DNA of 64,000 nucleotides, taken from NCBI GenBank assembly GCA_964019165.1, contig OZ025284.1:481501-545500 (forward strand), written 5' to 3'. A program made the translations under genes and the position numbers. The DNA is from Mastigias papua. Lineage: Eukaryota > Cnidaria > Scyphozoa > Rhizostomeae > Mastigiidae. This document shows positions 38,497-63,683 of this stretch, one piece after another. The first letter of the stretch is position 1. Each line of letters begins with the position of its first letter. The notes below the pieces were generated by a model, which saw only the letters and a program-made list of their open reading frames with translations, ran no database searches and was not told the DNA's origin.

Positions 38497-39846
38497 TAAG
38501 ATCACAAATTGATACTGGAAATTGTGAACCTAATCTAAAGTTTGATAAAGCTCATCAATACAAGTACATTTTGATAATATTGGTTAAATCATAAAAAACA
38601 TGATATTCTGCTAAAATCATCATCAAATCAGCGGGTGTTTATAACATGCAACAAATGATCATAAGGAAAATGACTGCTTATTCTATTGACAAAATGATTC
38701 CTCATGTCTGCACAAAATCTTTCAATAACAACTTAAGTGCGGTACTTCATAAGTAAGATGAAGTCACAAACAGCCACAAAAATTTTTGTTCGAAACCACG
38801 TTTTTGAATTCCAATGCGTACCACCTATTGTCTGCTATCTTCTTCATAAACAGCTCTATCTTTCTACCGAATAGTTGCTCTTTTCTGCGGCAAAATTCAT
38901 CGCCAAAGGTTGATAAGTTAAACACACAAAGAAAGGATAATAAAAGTGCTCACTGTCATTTAGGGCCACCATGAATCATGTAGAATAAACAGTTCATACG
39001 AAAAATTCCAAAATTGCACAAAAAAGTGGAACCATTGCGTAGCAACTTGAAATTATCCTTTTAACTAACGATCAGATGCAACATGAACCAAATGTAAACG
39101 AAAAGCTATGCCAATATGGAACTCGTGATGTCACTACACGGCAGGTGGTAAAAATACCAGCTCATGGCCATCAAGAGATTTTCCAACTGTTGCATTTAGT
39201 CTATCATATGAAGATGTACAAATCGCCAAATATTTCTGACTCTTCTGAGACAGTAAATAGGGTGAATACTTGTCCTTTCTTCAATTTCTCATTTTCATTA
39301 TCTGCTGTAAATAGCCAAGCCTTATTAAACTCAACTTGTGTGCAATACTTATTTTTATAGGTCTTGTATTTTTAGATAGATAGACAGGTAGAATTGGACA
39401 ATGGTGCTGACATAGGGGTATGAAAGTTGTCACACCCCTACTTCAGCAGAAAGTATCAATAATTTTCAGGCTTTTCAGGAAAAGCCAGCATAACAACACT
39501 GGCTTTTGAGAGATAATGGTGAATTGTTCAAAACTTTTGGTTAATTCGTTTGCTGCATCCCCTACTCAAGGTCCTTTGGCACACCAATGGAAATGTGACC
39601 CACTTTTCCTGACACTCAACAGAGTGTGAAATGCAGGGCAATCATTTGCTAGCAATGCTCCACTTTCTACACACAATTTCGGTCTGTCACCATCCCAAAG
39701 TAATAAATTAAAATCAGCCAAGCTGCCGTTTTAACTTCTCAGAGCTGCTGTAACTGAGAGACATCACAATTACAAAAATATATAACTGATTGATAAAGAA
39801 AATTTGGTAAACTGGCCTAGTTGACACAAAAACAAGGACATAAACC

Positions 39847-42705
39847 TCAATGGTCATAGGCTGGTGGCATCGGAGGTAAATCAAAGTCAATAGGTACAAC
39901 GTCATCATCATACATCAGGTCCATCATCATTTCGTGATCTGAACTGGTCTGTTTCTTTTCGCAATTGCATTGTAACAGATTCAGTGTTGTGGCAACAACA
40001 GCATTCACACCAGCTCCAATAACAAGGTAGAATGCAATGTCCAAGGAGACTTTCACCTCCTTTCCTGGCTTTGATTCTGTGCTTTCGATCTCCGAAACAA
40101 CCATGTAACATAACACCATGATCAGCACTGATAACAAGACTACAATTTTGAAATAGAGAAAGTCAACACTTCATACACATTCATTTAAACAAACCACTCT
40201 AGCATGGTGGAGAATCAGGGACATAGGAACCGGGGGGCCAGAGGGGCCATGGCCCCCCACTTTTTAACAAACTATGCAAAATTGCCTGTTTGAAGCCCAA
40301 AATGGGCGTGGTAATGTGCCCCTTTTAGGACTTGGCCCCCCACTTTTTAGATGCCTCCTACATCCCTGTGGAGAATTGAGAATTAACAATGCTGTGATGA
40401 ATGTCCCAGATTTTGCACAGGATTAATTAAGACTAGTCTTTGTCCAACTAATTACCATTGTAAAAAGTGGCTAGACATTTTCTCAAGCAGCATTTTGGGG
40501 TAAAAGAATGCTTATATTACTTGTGTGCATGTGTGACAAGTGAAACTAGGCCAACTTTGCCCCAAAATTTGTGTCCACATTACAAAGCTTCAAGACAACC
40601 TTGGTTGAATCCATCTCAAAACTGGCATACAATAACCCAAAGCCAACCGTGACTAGCTGTGTCCACACCAGGGATGGATTGGCAAGTTGGTTGCACTGGA
40701 CAAATGCCTGCCAGGTCACTTGCATAAACTGGGCCCCTCCAAACATGATGTATGGTAGAGTTTTAAGTGTAGTCTACTTGGTGAGACTTCCTTTATGAGA
40801 TTGAAAGAGAATGAATGGAAAATCCCTATTGCATTTTGCATTACTACTATTCTATTGAATTTTGCATTACTGAAACCACAGACAATAGAAACAAAACAAA
40901 GCATTATTTACCAGCTATAATGTCACCAGTTGCTGTTTTTCTGATAACACGTAACCCTCGTGCTGTTGTGCCCCACACATCCAAACCAAACTGAATCAAA
41001 CTGATGACAATAGCGAGAATGCAAGATGCTGCAATCAGCCGCATTTCCAACACAACAGTCTTGTTCATACAGTAAACCTCTGCAATTGAATTGCAGATTG
41101 AAGAAAATCCAAATAACTAAAGGTTCTTGACAACTGCATCAAGTTCCTAGTGAATGTAGGCTTCTAAATTTATGATAATCTAAAACACTGGTTTCCATAG
41201 CAATATGAAATTGCTACCCCAAACAAACACTGTAGCAATTATTCAAAAGAACTAAAAAATTTACATAACATTTCACAATGTACCCTAGTGTGCTGTCCTA
41301 AAAATTACTTAGCTTATTTGTACTTTTCTAGAAACAGGGTGCATTGTAAAGCAGTGTAAATGGAATGCTTTTACCCTGCATAATTTCATAAAATGAAATG
41401 AAATATACCACAACTTCAGTAATAATGCTACTGCCTGCATTCCTATGCATAAAAGTTTTGCCACAAGGAAAACTTGAAAGAGTGCTACTGAGGATACTGC
41501 ACATAACCAAACTGGAGCAGTTCCAATGTTAAACAGTGTCAGATTTGAAATAAATTTTCTGGAGCACTTCCCAATTGGCTACCGAAAGGGGTCTTCCTGG
41601 TTTACCTGGTCATTCACATTGCCTCAGATCATTAAGGTGACACATATAACCCACTTAAACCGTGTAAATTCTCAGACACTTGGCTGATCTATATTTTATG
41701 ACAAATAATCTGTTCAGACAGCATAGTCAAATTATACAATGTATATGTTATGTAACTGCTATGCAGAGGAAAAGCAAAATAATAAACAAAAAGGTTCTTC
41801 TTCCCACAAAAATATGACAGATGTTCAACACGGGAAATAAAGTCATATTACCATGGATACGTCATAATTTGTGATCAATGTAACCTACGTAACACGCAAA
41901 TTATAAGCCAACATCCATTCTGATATATCTAAAGAACTTTTAGGGAAACTATATGAATAACGAAACCCTAAACAAATTAATGTGAAAGCAGTTTTGTCAT
42001 ATTCAAGCATATGGTAATAGCTATCTTAATCTAACTTTCCTATGAACTGTTATCACTTGCATACTTCCGTTCTAACGCAGCACAAATATATGTATTGCTG
42101 GTCTATCAAACCAATTCTATGTAATTAGGGAATTCAAGTCCACGCTTCCTATCACAATAACCATAAAGTATAGTTCACCGGATAATATTTCTGCCCACCG
42201 ACAAGCCAAAGAGAAAGTTAATCACGACTCAGTCAAACATTTAACGTATGTCACATGAAACTGATAATACTCTGGGAAAACCAGAATACCCGCTAACATT
42301 CCCTGCATTTTAACGACAAATTTGGATGCTCCCAGTTTCATGTCGACAGGAGCGCAATAAGATTGAGTAACTCAGTGCAATAACTTTAAAAATCAATTCA
42401 TTGCTTCGAAAGTGAAAAACAGTTCTAAGTACTGTACCTTCCAAGGACGTTGGAGATGTGTGGCGCCCTACACCAAATAGTTTATACAAACCAATAGCCA
42501 TATTATTGCACTTTCCCCCATTAATTTTCAACCATTTAGGCTCCGCCATTGCAACAGCATAAATTCCACCGACTACCAGACTGAAGAATGCGGCCGGGAT
42601 ATTTCTCTCTGGTTCGGGCTTACCGCCATTCCTTGTGTGCCGGCGGCTTCTCGTATGGAGAGAATATGGGGTATACAAGTTACGCATTATCGCAGTCCTT
42701 TTCAA
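39847..42705 (-). CDS. TMEM127: Transmembrane protein 127 homologue
   Basis: Exons 42705-42438, 41079-40912 and 40139-39847 join in phase to give 242 residues (human TMEM127 has 238). Matching segments are AMAEPKWLKINGGKCNNM (human AEPAWLHIHGGTC), CMNKTVVLEMRLIAASCIL, FYLVIGAGVNAVVATTLNLL and a C-terminal PPAYDH tail. Four hydrophobic segments are visible. TMEM127 is an endosomal, lysosomal and plasma-membrane protein that restrains mTOR signalling and affects receptor trafficking; in humans it is a phaeochromocytoma susceptibility gene. The first in-frame ATG is at 42705; a second lies six codons later. Intron 2 carries a hAT-type MITE. Identity is good from length, motif order and C-terminus. 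Confidence 0.9.
40216..40368. mobile_element. hAT-type MITE with perfect 8-bp target duplication, in a TMEM127 intron
   Basis: The 153-bp element starts CAGGGACATAGGA and ends TCCTACATCCCTG, inverted repeats with two mismatches. TGGAGAAT flanks it at 40208-40215 and 40369-40376. It is GC-rich with two GGCCCCCCACTTTTTA blocks and no coding capacity. Confidence 0.92.
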
Positions 42706-45700
42706 TACTCTATGTTGCTCAATCAGTGTTTTCGCGTTATATCTTCCTTACCCTCGACAGTCATATCATTTTCATACGTCAGTAACGTCGGCCTACGCCA
42801 ATATTTCGAGCTTCCTCTTACTCGCTAACTCGGAATTAATTAGATACTTCATGTACTACGAACGGTACTGACTCACGAATATGGCGGCGAAAGTAAACAA
42901 ATGCATATATGCCTAATGCAATGTTTGGCTTTCAGTTCATATGATTAACTTCCCACCAATATGAACAAATGCTTTTTTACTATTTTAACAGCTTTCTACA
43001 TTTTCAGTGAATAGGGTAATCTAATGGATTCCATCGAACTTTCAAATGACTCGTGCGATTCGTGCGATTCGTGCGATTCAAATGAGTTCTGCTTCCATCT
43101 TGATCATTTGATAAACGTAAATCATCAACAGAAAAGTAGCCACCTATTACGTAAAAGTGATTTTGCAAATGCTTAGTCAATGAAAGTGTGCAGCTCACTG
43201 CCTAAACGAATTTTATAAGAAATTGGTTTATAAGAAACGTAGTACTAAAATTGAACAAACTTTCATAATAATAAGAAAAGAGGTACGAGTCTTTAGGATT
43301 TTCTCTGCCCTATTTCACAGAGAAGCCGCTAAGCTTTATGGGTATAAGAAAATACAATGTTTCACGTTTTGCTTTCATATTACTGTAGTTTTTCAGTATA
43401 CTAAGAAATTTAAGAACTAAATGTAGCCAGAAATTAATAACTCTACTGTTAGACCTTGAGCTGGGATTCTTAAAACGAAAAAATCGCATCTAAGGGGAAA
43501 TTCTCGAAACCACACAGACATAGTAAGTCTTGACCATGTCCTGCACGAACTTTTGGTAACCCCGCCCTGCAACTCTCCTAACATGCAGGTATTACCTTCC
43601 ATTGCTTGAAACTATATTAACTGGTGCTAGGCGTTCTTTCTGGCATATGATGTGCTGAAAAGACTATCGTAAAGTGTAATTGTCAAGAAAAATAAAGAAA
43701 AAATATCAGCATTAAAAAAAGTTGATGGCTGCACTATTAAATTCTCTAGGTCACAAAGGATTTATACTCTAGGGTTAAATCCCTAGACATGAAGTCTCGC
43801 TTTCCAAGGCTACCAAGTGTGGCAAAGACCAAACTAAAATAGGCATTGGTGCCACTGTTGAGACATCGAGAGTAAATATATAAACGTATAACCAATTAAA
43901 GCATAAACTTATCAAGGATTATGGTAATTGTTTAAAGAAAATCGTGATATATGTTAAGGCTTTGATTTTTCTGCATAGTACGTTTTTTATAACAATAAAA
44001 TGTAATCCTCGACTGCTCCAAAGTTCTAAAGAACTTTTGAGATTAAAAACTGGAAAGTTCATACACATTTTAAACATAAATTTTGTAGTACGCCTGTCAG
44101 CTCTCTAGTTCAATTTGCATATATTTCCTGCTTAAACCGATTCACTCAAAGTGTTATGCCTCTGTAGTTCAAACATTCGTACTAAGAAAGTATTCAGTGC
44201 TGGGCCAAGTAGATGTCTTATAAAAATTCTCATTTATGTGAATGTTGTGCGCGAGAAAGACAATACGGTCTTGAGAGTTATTCAATCCAGAACTTATAAG
44301 TCACAAGCATTTTTGCTTAACAGTTCAGTTTGTAATCATTTCATTCTATAGTTCGTAGATATTTCTTCATGTCATCAGTAAAAAACTGTGCAGAGTTGCA
44401 TACAAAAATGGGATGCGGTAGAGAAGTCTGTAGAAATATTTCATACAGTCTTGTGTAAAAAGATTTCAAGATATTCACAGAGGGACAAATACATTTAGTC
44501 AAACATAGAAAACTAGGAAAATAGAAGAAATGATGAGGTTATCTCTACCATTTCTGTACAACTGTACAATTGCTATACAATATGCAGCATACTTTATATA
44601 TTTAGCTGCGAGACTGATATCACCATCATCGCTGTCATCATCTTCACCATCATCATCATTATCATCATCATCATCATCATCATCAACAGAATCATCACCA
44701 TCATTACAATCACTATCATCATCATCACCATCATCATTATCATCATTATTATCATCATCATCATCATTATCATCATCATCTTCATCATTATCAACACAGT
44801 TATAGTCAGTGATAACATCAATAGCCATCATCATCATTTCATTTTGCTATCTTGATACTCAATGCTAATAGTGTATACTTTAACCAAGCCAGTGACCATT
44901 TCCTGAATGCTTTCTCGGCTGACATTCAATCAGACAGCATGGCGTTAGAAGTATGAGCAGAAAACTGGTGTAAATCCACAACTTTGTATTATTATTCCAG
45001 TAGATTCGTTTTATACTCTGAAGATTTTGAACCGAAAAAACTTCCAGAAAATTAACTTTCATTTTTCTGCCACATGGGAAGAGGTGCTGTCTACAAGCTA
45101 CTCCATAAGAAGGTGCGAAATACGGACAAAGCATCTATTCTCTGAATTTGGCAATCTCTTGAAATGAAAGATTATGAGTACTTTGCAATATTTCCATTAG
45201 GAAAATCTTCGATCAATCTTGGACGAGCATGACACGAAATTTACCGCCAATTTATACAACCAACGTGCCACTAACATCACTACTTCAAGTTGTATTGGCG
45301 TTAGAGAAAGCTGGGCTCATCGAGCGACATACTGGCTGGTGATTTCCCGGAATTTTAAGCAAACAAGGGAAACAAAGTTATCAACTGGGCTTACCTCATT
45401 CTAATTGTTAATGAAAAATAAATCGCTTTTGTCCCAAAACTAAATCAAAACTAAAGTAGAAAATGTTCGTTTCTTTATTCTCTACAGCTATAAAAACAGA
45501 AAACAGGAGCGAATGTTTTGGTTAAATATATTGCTGAACATTCCCTATGTATCGCCTCCCCCCCCCCCCAATCTGATATTAAAATAGAGCCACACTTTTA
45601 AAAAATAAACTTATACCCTTAAAAATAGCATCTAAAACGCAGGGCTCATTAACAGTTCTTTGCGCCAGCGAGCACATATCTGAGCACAAAATGTGCTTGC

Positions 45701-45939
45701 AAATAAAGCAGGATGTTAACGTATAGTAAGATGCAGATAACTTGCAAACCTTCCATTGCAGTATTCCCAGTTGCACTAAGTGCTGCTACACAATCACGTG
45801 TCAGTCGCAACGCCCAATAGGTAGATTTGGATCAATAGTGCCCGCAGAAATTCAGAGTGCATCGTTTTGTCCCTACGAGTGGTGCTAAGGGGGTGGCGCA
45901 CATTAACGAGCCCTGCTAAAAAAGGCCTAAATACAACTG
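42706..45939. other. Intergenic region between TMEM127 and WHRN
   Basis: It lies upstream of TMEM127 and downstream of WHRN, both on the - strand, so it holds the TMEM127 promoter and WHRN 3' UTR. I see no gene in it. Local features are three tandem copies of GTGCGATTC at about 43050-43078 and the ATC microsatellite listed separately. Confidence 0.55.
44618..44838. repeat. (ATC)n microsatellite
   Basis: About 220 bp of imperfect ATC repeats. The poly-Ser, poly-Asp and poly-Met frames here are artefacts of the repeat. Confidence 0.95.
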
Positions 45940-57971
<12,032 letters not shown>

Positions 57972-58569
57972 ACTGCCTACTCACGTAAAGAGCTCATGAA
58001 ACTATTGTCCAAGGCAGCTCTTAACCAAAAGTCAGGTAGTTTGAAGCCCTACAATGACCTGACAAACTTTCGCTGTTATTAGCGATATTCGTAAGCTAAC
58101 ATCTCCAACAACGTATTGTGTTTGCTGCATTTGTTTGTCCCGTTTCCATTCATCTCTAAAGAGGTTGCGAACTGATTTGATTTGGCTTCCTTTTTTGTTT
58201 ACATTTGATGTTGTGGCTGTTGGTCAAGTAGACTGCGCGCGCACATTTACTTTTACACGAGATCTCCCAGAACAGCTGGCGAAGTCAACCATTACCCAGG
58301 ATACAAGACGACATGGAAAGATTGATGAAGCTTTGAAAATAGAGAAATGCTCTTCGGAGAAATCATTCTCAAGTAGCAACGTTTCAATGTCACAAGAATC
58401 AATCGCAGCGTTTTAATTGAGGGGGGTTCATGCTCAACAACCCCAATTTCATAACTAAGGACTTTTAGAAGCAGTTTGCTCCATTTAGTAATGTCACTGG
58501 TTGAGATCAAACAAAACCAGTTAATCTTCCCAAAGCAAATGGCCTACATTCTCTCCTACCACAGACAAA

Positions 58570-58873
58570 TGACCAAAATCTTAACAAAATGTTAAGAAAA
58601 TCATGACGCTCAAGTTTCAAAATTCACCTTTTTTACGTGGGAGAAATTGATATTAGCTATTTCTTTGCAAGCTCCTTTACAAAGATCGAAACTTTTTTAT
58701 AATCTTGGTTAACAAAGATCAAACTTTCTGTAACAAATAATGGCAACCTCTTTTAGCCAGTTTACTCCAATGAAAGATAAGAAAATGTTAAGAAAATCTC
58801 AGCCTCATTTTTGGGAAAGTTAATAAAATTGAGGCTCAAACGAAAAAGTGGATTTCTTATAAAATAAAACGTG
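58570..58873. mobile_element. Diverged second copy of the NHP2-intron MITE, left end lost
   Basis: Read in reverse it carries CACGTTTTATTTTATAAGAA, TTGAGCCTCAATTTTATTAA and ATGAGGCTGAGATTTTCTTA, matching the 33987-34318 element in the same order. The right end ACGTG is followed by TA (58874-58875). The opposite terminus is not recognisable. It lies upstream of WHRN. Confidence 0.6.
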
Positions 58874-59204
58874 TAGTAAAGCAAAAAAAACAACAGTTCT
58901 GACAATTACACCTTCATCACTACTTCATAAAATTCAGGTAGAAAAAATAATGCACAGCTTTAACAAAATAGGCACAAAATAAAATGCAATTATAAGAATT
59001 AACTCGGGTTGAAAAACCGCTTAAAATAAAATTATACAAATACAGAACAGTAATTTGAAGCAAAAATTGAGATCTTCATAAAACCTAAATGATACATAGT
59101 TCATAGATATTTACAGATTTTACAAGAATGTGACGTCGTTTCGAACAATAAATATACTGATTTTAACCTCATGTTTGAGTTGTGTGTTCATTAAGTTGTT
59201 CATT

Positions 59205-59564
59205 GGGGCCATTCAAAAAGTACATACGCTCTGGAGGGGGGAGGAGATACCAAAAAGGCACACCAAAATGTACAAGCGGAGCGGGGTCTCTTCAAAGAAT
59301 GTACTTACGCCCATGTAATTCTTAAGTGCTAATTGCGATGCATCTTTAATACATAAAACCATCTTTTAAAAGTTATATAAGCAAGATCTGTGTGAACTTT
59401 GAAAATTTTGATCAACAATAGATTCAGGCATTTAGGCGGGGGCTGGCGACTTAAAAGTACGTACGACCGGGGAGAGGTACCAACAAAACGCACATAAGTG
59501 TACAAGGGGGAGGGGAGTCCACAATCCATGAATATTGAGCGTGAGTGCTTTTTGAATGGTCCCC
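59205..59564. mobile_element. MITE of the GTACGTAC family
   Basis: The left terminus GGGGCCATTCAAAAAGTACA and the right terminus, in reverse GGGGACCATTCAAAAAGCAC, are inverted repeats of about 25 bp. Two internal blocks resemble each other: GGAGATACCAAAAAGGCACA..TGTACAAG and GAGGTACCAACAAAACGCAC..TGTACAAG. It has no coding capacity. Target duplication not clear. Confidence 0.7.
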
Positions 59565-62061
59565 GTTCACAGAATGGTCCATATGTATAAGACTAACAAT
59601 TAGAAAACTCCTCGCTCGTTTGTAATAAGGTCCGATCAACCAGTTGGAAAACCATCCGATATCAGGGGGCCTATCTGGGGGTGATCTGTCGAAAAGGGTA
59701 AGAGACGACAGTTGATTACTATTTGATATCAACCATATGACGTTGCTTTCGTATAATGGATTCTAGTGGCTGAATCATTCGTTCCACTGCTTACTTGTTG
59801 GCTTCCACGACCCAAAAAATACTCCACTTTAAACGATTATCGTTTTATCTCGTGCAAAATAAAAAATTTCAAGGATATACCTAAGAAAGGCTCTAGAAAG
59901 GCTTTGAACGAGAACAAACGCTATGAACATTTGCCAAACGAGCCTTCAGTCATGTGAGGCTATGCATGAACACACTGATTAAGCGGGATAAGGCCATTAA
60001 AAGTCGTCTCCCCGTTTCAACAGATTAGCGTTATTTTAGGTTCCATAGTCGAAACCTCAGACCAAAATGACCATACAAGGTGCCTAGACATTTTAAATTT
60101 TTACAAGAAACCAAACTTGAGCATAATTAGCTCATGGCAAACTATTAAAATACGCAGGACTCTAAAGATGGAAATTCGATTCGACAAAAAGGAAATTAGG
60201 TTTTGCTTGGAAGCCAGATTTATGACAGACATATCTGGCTAAGTAGGACAGTTTCATTAGCACTGCTTTGCCGAAACAATTAGTCTTTTAAAGCAGTTGC
60301 AAATGAGTGTGAAAGAAATTTTTTAACTTCATTACCATCACATAAGTGGGATTTTTAAAGAGGGGAGACAGGGGGAAAGAATGATGAAATAGGGCAGAAG
60401 ACAAATTATAAAGGCACAATTCCTTACACCTTGTGTACTTCCATGTGCCAGGAATGTTACTACAAAAAACCCCACACAAACAAACATGAAACAAGGTTAT
60501 ATCAGAGACTAATGAGTACTACAAATGGATAAAAAAATTACCTAAGAAATTAATACTAAAAAATGTATCAATGGACTATCTAGAATCTTTCTGGTTACTA
60601 TTTTCACAAAAATTACGAATACAAGCCGACGTCATACGGGCAGAGAAACGTGATGGAGGATCATTAAATACAGATAATAAGAGATGGCTAGAAAAGATCA
60701 AAATAATTATGACGTGTGCTAACGTTGGGTATCAAATCAGAGTTGAGCTATAGAAATAAAATGGAAATTGAAAAAACAACTGTAAGTAATGAGATAATTT
60801 GTGTTTCACGTCGAGCAACAAAGAGGTTAACTCTAAACAACTGACCATACAGAGGGTGAAAAGATTGGCGACGGGTTGGAAAAGATCTAGCAAACATTTT
60901 TATGCGGATTGCCGGTCAGTAATACCATCACCAATATTACCAACATTCAATTGAATAGTAAAAGTAAGCCAAATAAGAACCTCAGCTCGAATTGCGGTCG
61001 GCTGTAGGCCTTCGTGCTTTTAAAAGACGTCTATCTAAGATAGATCTTCTTAACATTTATTTTGAATGTTTGCAAAAATAAACTGTAAGGAACTACGCAG
61101 ACAGAACAAAAATGGGAACCAAGCACGGTTCTGGAGAAGAATGGAAAGAAAACAGATAGGAACAAGGAAAGAAAGGAAAGTATAAGATCAGATTGAAAAG
61201 GATAAGGCAAGATGGATGAGAGAAGACAAGGTTTGATAGGAAAAGACAGGGGAGTGTACGATAAGACATTATAGGATATGATTGAACAAGATTATATAGA
61301 AATTGCTAAAATAGGAGAGAAAGCACAAGAAAAAGAAAACATGTCATATTGAATATGGCAAGGGGAAGGATGCGGGTAAAGTGAGCAAAGTCTGCTATCC
61401 AGTCAATCCGTAATGAATTAGTACTGGCAAGGTGCCAACTGGATACCTAAATATATGCAACAAAGCACTTTACATGTTTCATTTGAAGCATAACAAGTCC
61501 TCACACTTGGAAACTTGACAGTTAACAATAAAGATGTACTTGAAATAAAAATGCAATGAAAGAAAATTGAACATCCCACAGAAAATATCAATGATTAAAA
61601 ATTTATTGAAAAAATAGCTAAAGAAGGAATTATGGCATTGATGTAAATGAAGTAGGGAAGATTGATACGGACTGGTATTCAAACCAGATGAGATAGCAAC
61701 CGGATGAGATAGCAACCGGGTGGAGATAAGTCAGGTAACATCACAAATGCCATGTATGCTATACGACCAATTTGAAACTTCTTCTTTATCTAGTTAATCG
61801 GATCAAACTCTGACTGATTTGACAAAGCGAAATATTTCGGCTTGCTGAAATCAACTAACCACTTGCTATTAGACTGGTTCTCATTCTACCATAAGAAATT
61901 CCTATACCCGTGAATGCACTGCCACAGAAATGGTGTCGGCTGGTACAGCAAGATGCCACGCGAATTTGATGCGATTCATACGCGAATAATGCGCGAGCGA
62001 TGCGCAGATGATATGCGGCTGATACGCGTTATCACAAATCTGCCAATGATACAGATTAACT

Positions 62062-63683
62062 TCAAGCTATCAGCGTCCTTCTTTCGCTCTCTTCATGCTC
62101 AAAAATACCTGGCGATATACCAGAGTCCCCATAATCGCTGCTTTTTCTATGGATCAAATGTCTGCTCTCAGCTACATTACTGTTTGTATCTTCAAATGAG
62201 AATTGCATCTTGTCGGCTGTATCAAAGTCTGATACCTTTGAAGGAGCGGGACCGAACACACTTGAATCTGTGGCTTCTTCACAACTCGAGCTTGAATCAT
62301 ATTGATCGGGCGATAGAGGACTTCTGACCTCGGGCTGGAGCTCCAAGTAAACCTGAGAACGAGACCGAGAACAAAATTTAGGAGATAAGGGAAGCCACAA
62401 AAGCGAAGTCTTTTAAAGAGGTAAAAAATATCGAATCCTTCCTGGGCAAAAGAATGATAAAGTCGAAACATAACTAGGAAATAGAAGAAATAGAAAAAGA
62501 AGACTCCTGAATAGCATGACGCTGGTGAAATTAATATGTGGGACTTCAAATGTTTCAAAATACACAAATAGTGATAAGAAGCTCTGTGGGCATATTAAGA
62601 CAGAGCAAAAAACAAGAATACAGTGACGTAAGAACCAAGTGATGCAACCACATAAATCACATACATTGTACTGACATCACATACGTTACATAAACTTTTC
62701 CTTCTCAACGTGTGGTCACAATATACATTACTAAGGCCACTGGGGGTTTATTGTGTTCAAGCACTTTAGAGGGGGTATACTGGAGAGAGTGGATATAATA
62801 CATTATTGAGATACTACAATATTTTCTGTGGTGACAAAACAGGCCTATGCATATATCCGACATCTTCATCAATAACATCATCATCGTCATCAATATGAAA
62901 ATTCAAAATTTTGTCCTGATTCATGCCATCTTTTGAAATGTAGCTTCAAAAGGGTCGATTTCTTTTATCTGAACACGAACGGACTGTATCTAGGGCAAAA
63001 GGCTGGAGACACAAAGAAAGTGCGCATATTTTAAGTGACTTCTGTGCTAATTCGGCTGGAGGCTTCTCCAGTATCTAGAACGTTCCTGTTTGCAGGACAT
63101 AGACGTTTCAGCTTGAAATAGATTTGTTCTGCTGAGTTCGACATAACATCATCAACAGCACAAAGTTTATGCTTTCTATCAAGGCAATGTATTTTTGCTA
63201 TTATTCAGATTTCGAGGGGGGCACTTTGCTTCTACAAAGGATGGCCTATTGAAGCGGGAGGGGCTTTATTGAGAGTTGGAAATAAAAGAGAAATTACGGT
63301 ATGCAGTTTGATGACAGAAGAGAAGCCATCAGTTGTGGTTCACAGTCACGTATAAAAACCCGTTAAATTGCGGTCGTTTATTTTCTTGCATTTTCACTGT
63401 TCGGTCATGTAACCAATGTACAAAAAACTACAAAAACTATAACGAAAACAAACTACTTTGACTCTTGCCTTAATTTGCAATTTGATGAACAAGAGACCGA
63501 AATAACGAGTGTGCTAGCATCAACGCGATCAAAGCAAATCATAAAATTAAATTAAATTTTATTATTTCAAATCATACCTGATCACTCAAATCTTGCATCA
63601 TAAGTTCCAGTTTGTTTACGAGTTGCGAAAACGTTGGTCGCTTCGAAGGATTCTCTTCCCAACAACGGAGCATAAGATTATAC
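62062..63683 (-). CDS. Receptor tyrosine kinase 3' end, FGFR-like (cut by the right edge)
   Basis: Two exons are visible. 63683-63578 encodes kinase subdomain XI (YNLMLRCWEENPSKRPTFSQ, then LVNKLELMM). The terminal exon 62352-62062 encodes the C-terminal tail: VYLELQP, SPLSPDQYDSSSSCEEATDS, SVFGPAPSK and so on to a TGA. The order YLEL, SP-rich, SSSSCEEATDSSVF matches the FGFR tail (YLDL, then SSTCSSGEDSVF). In FGFR1 the YLDL tyrosine is the phospholipase C-gamma docking site. As a membrane receptor kinase it would signal through Ras-MAPK and PLC-gamma; most of the kinase domain and the extracellular part lie beyond position 64000. The exons join in phase 0. RTK identity is firm; FGFR rather than a relative is likely but rests on the tail. 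Confidence 0.75.

Larger units (their letters stand above)
57972..62061. other. Intergenic region between WHRN and the FGFR-like gene
   Basis: About 4 kb upstream of WHRN and downstream of the kinase gene's stop. Besides the two MITE-like elements listed, it holds no recognisable coding sequence; the open frames here show no known domain and no splice-consistent partners. Confidence 0.55.

Noticed and set aside
42881..42913. ATGGCGGCGAAAGTAAAC, resembling a first exon on the + strand upstream of TMEM127
   Set aside because: There is no + strand continuation before WHRN, and the frame closes after a few codons.
44499..44837. Acidic poly-Asp or poly-Ser open frames
   Set aside because: They are translations of the ATC microsatellite with no conserved flanks.
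58135..58416. 93-codon + strand frame next to the WHRN start
   Set aside because: No recognisable domain, unremarkable composition, and it occupies the likely WHRN promoter region.
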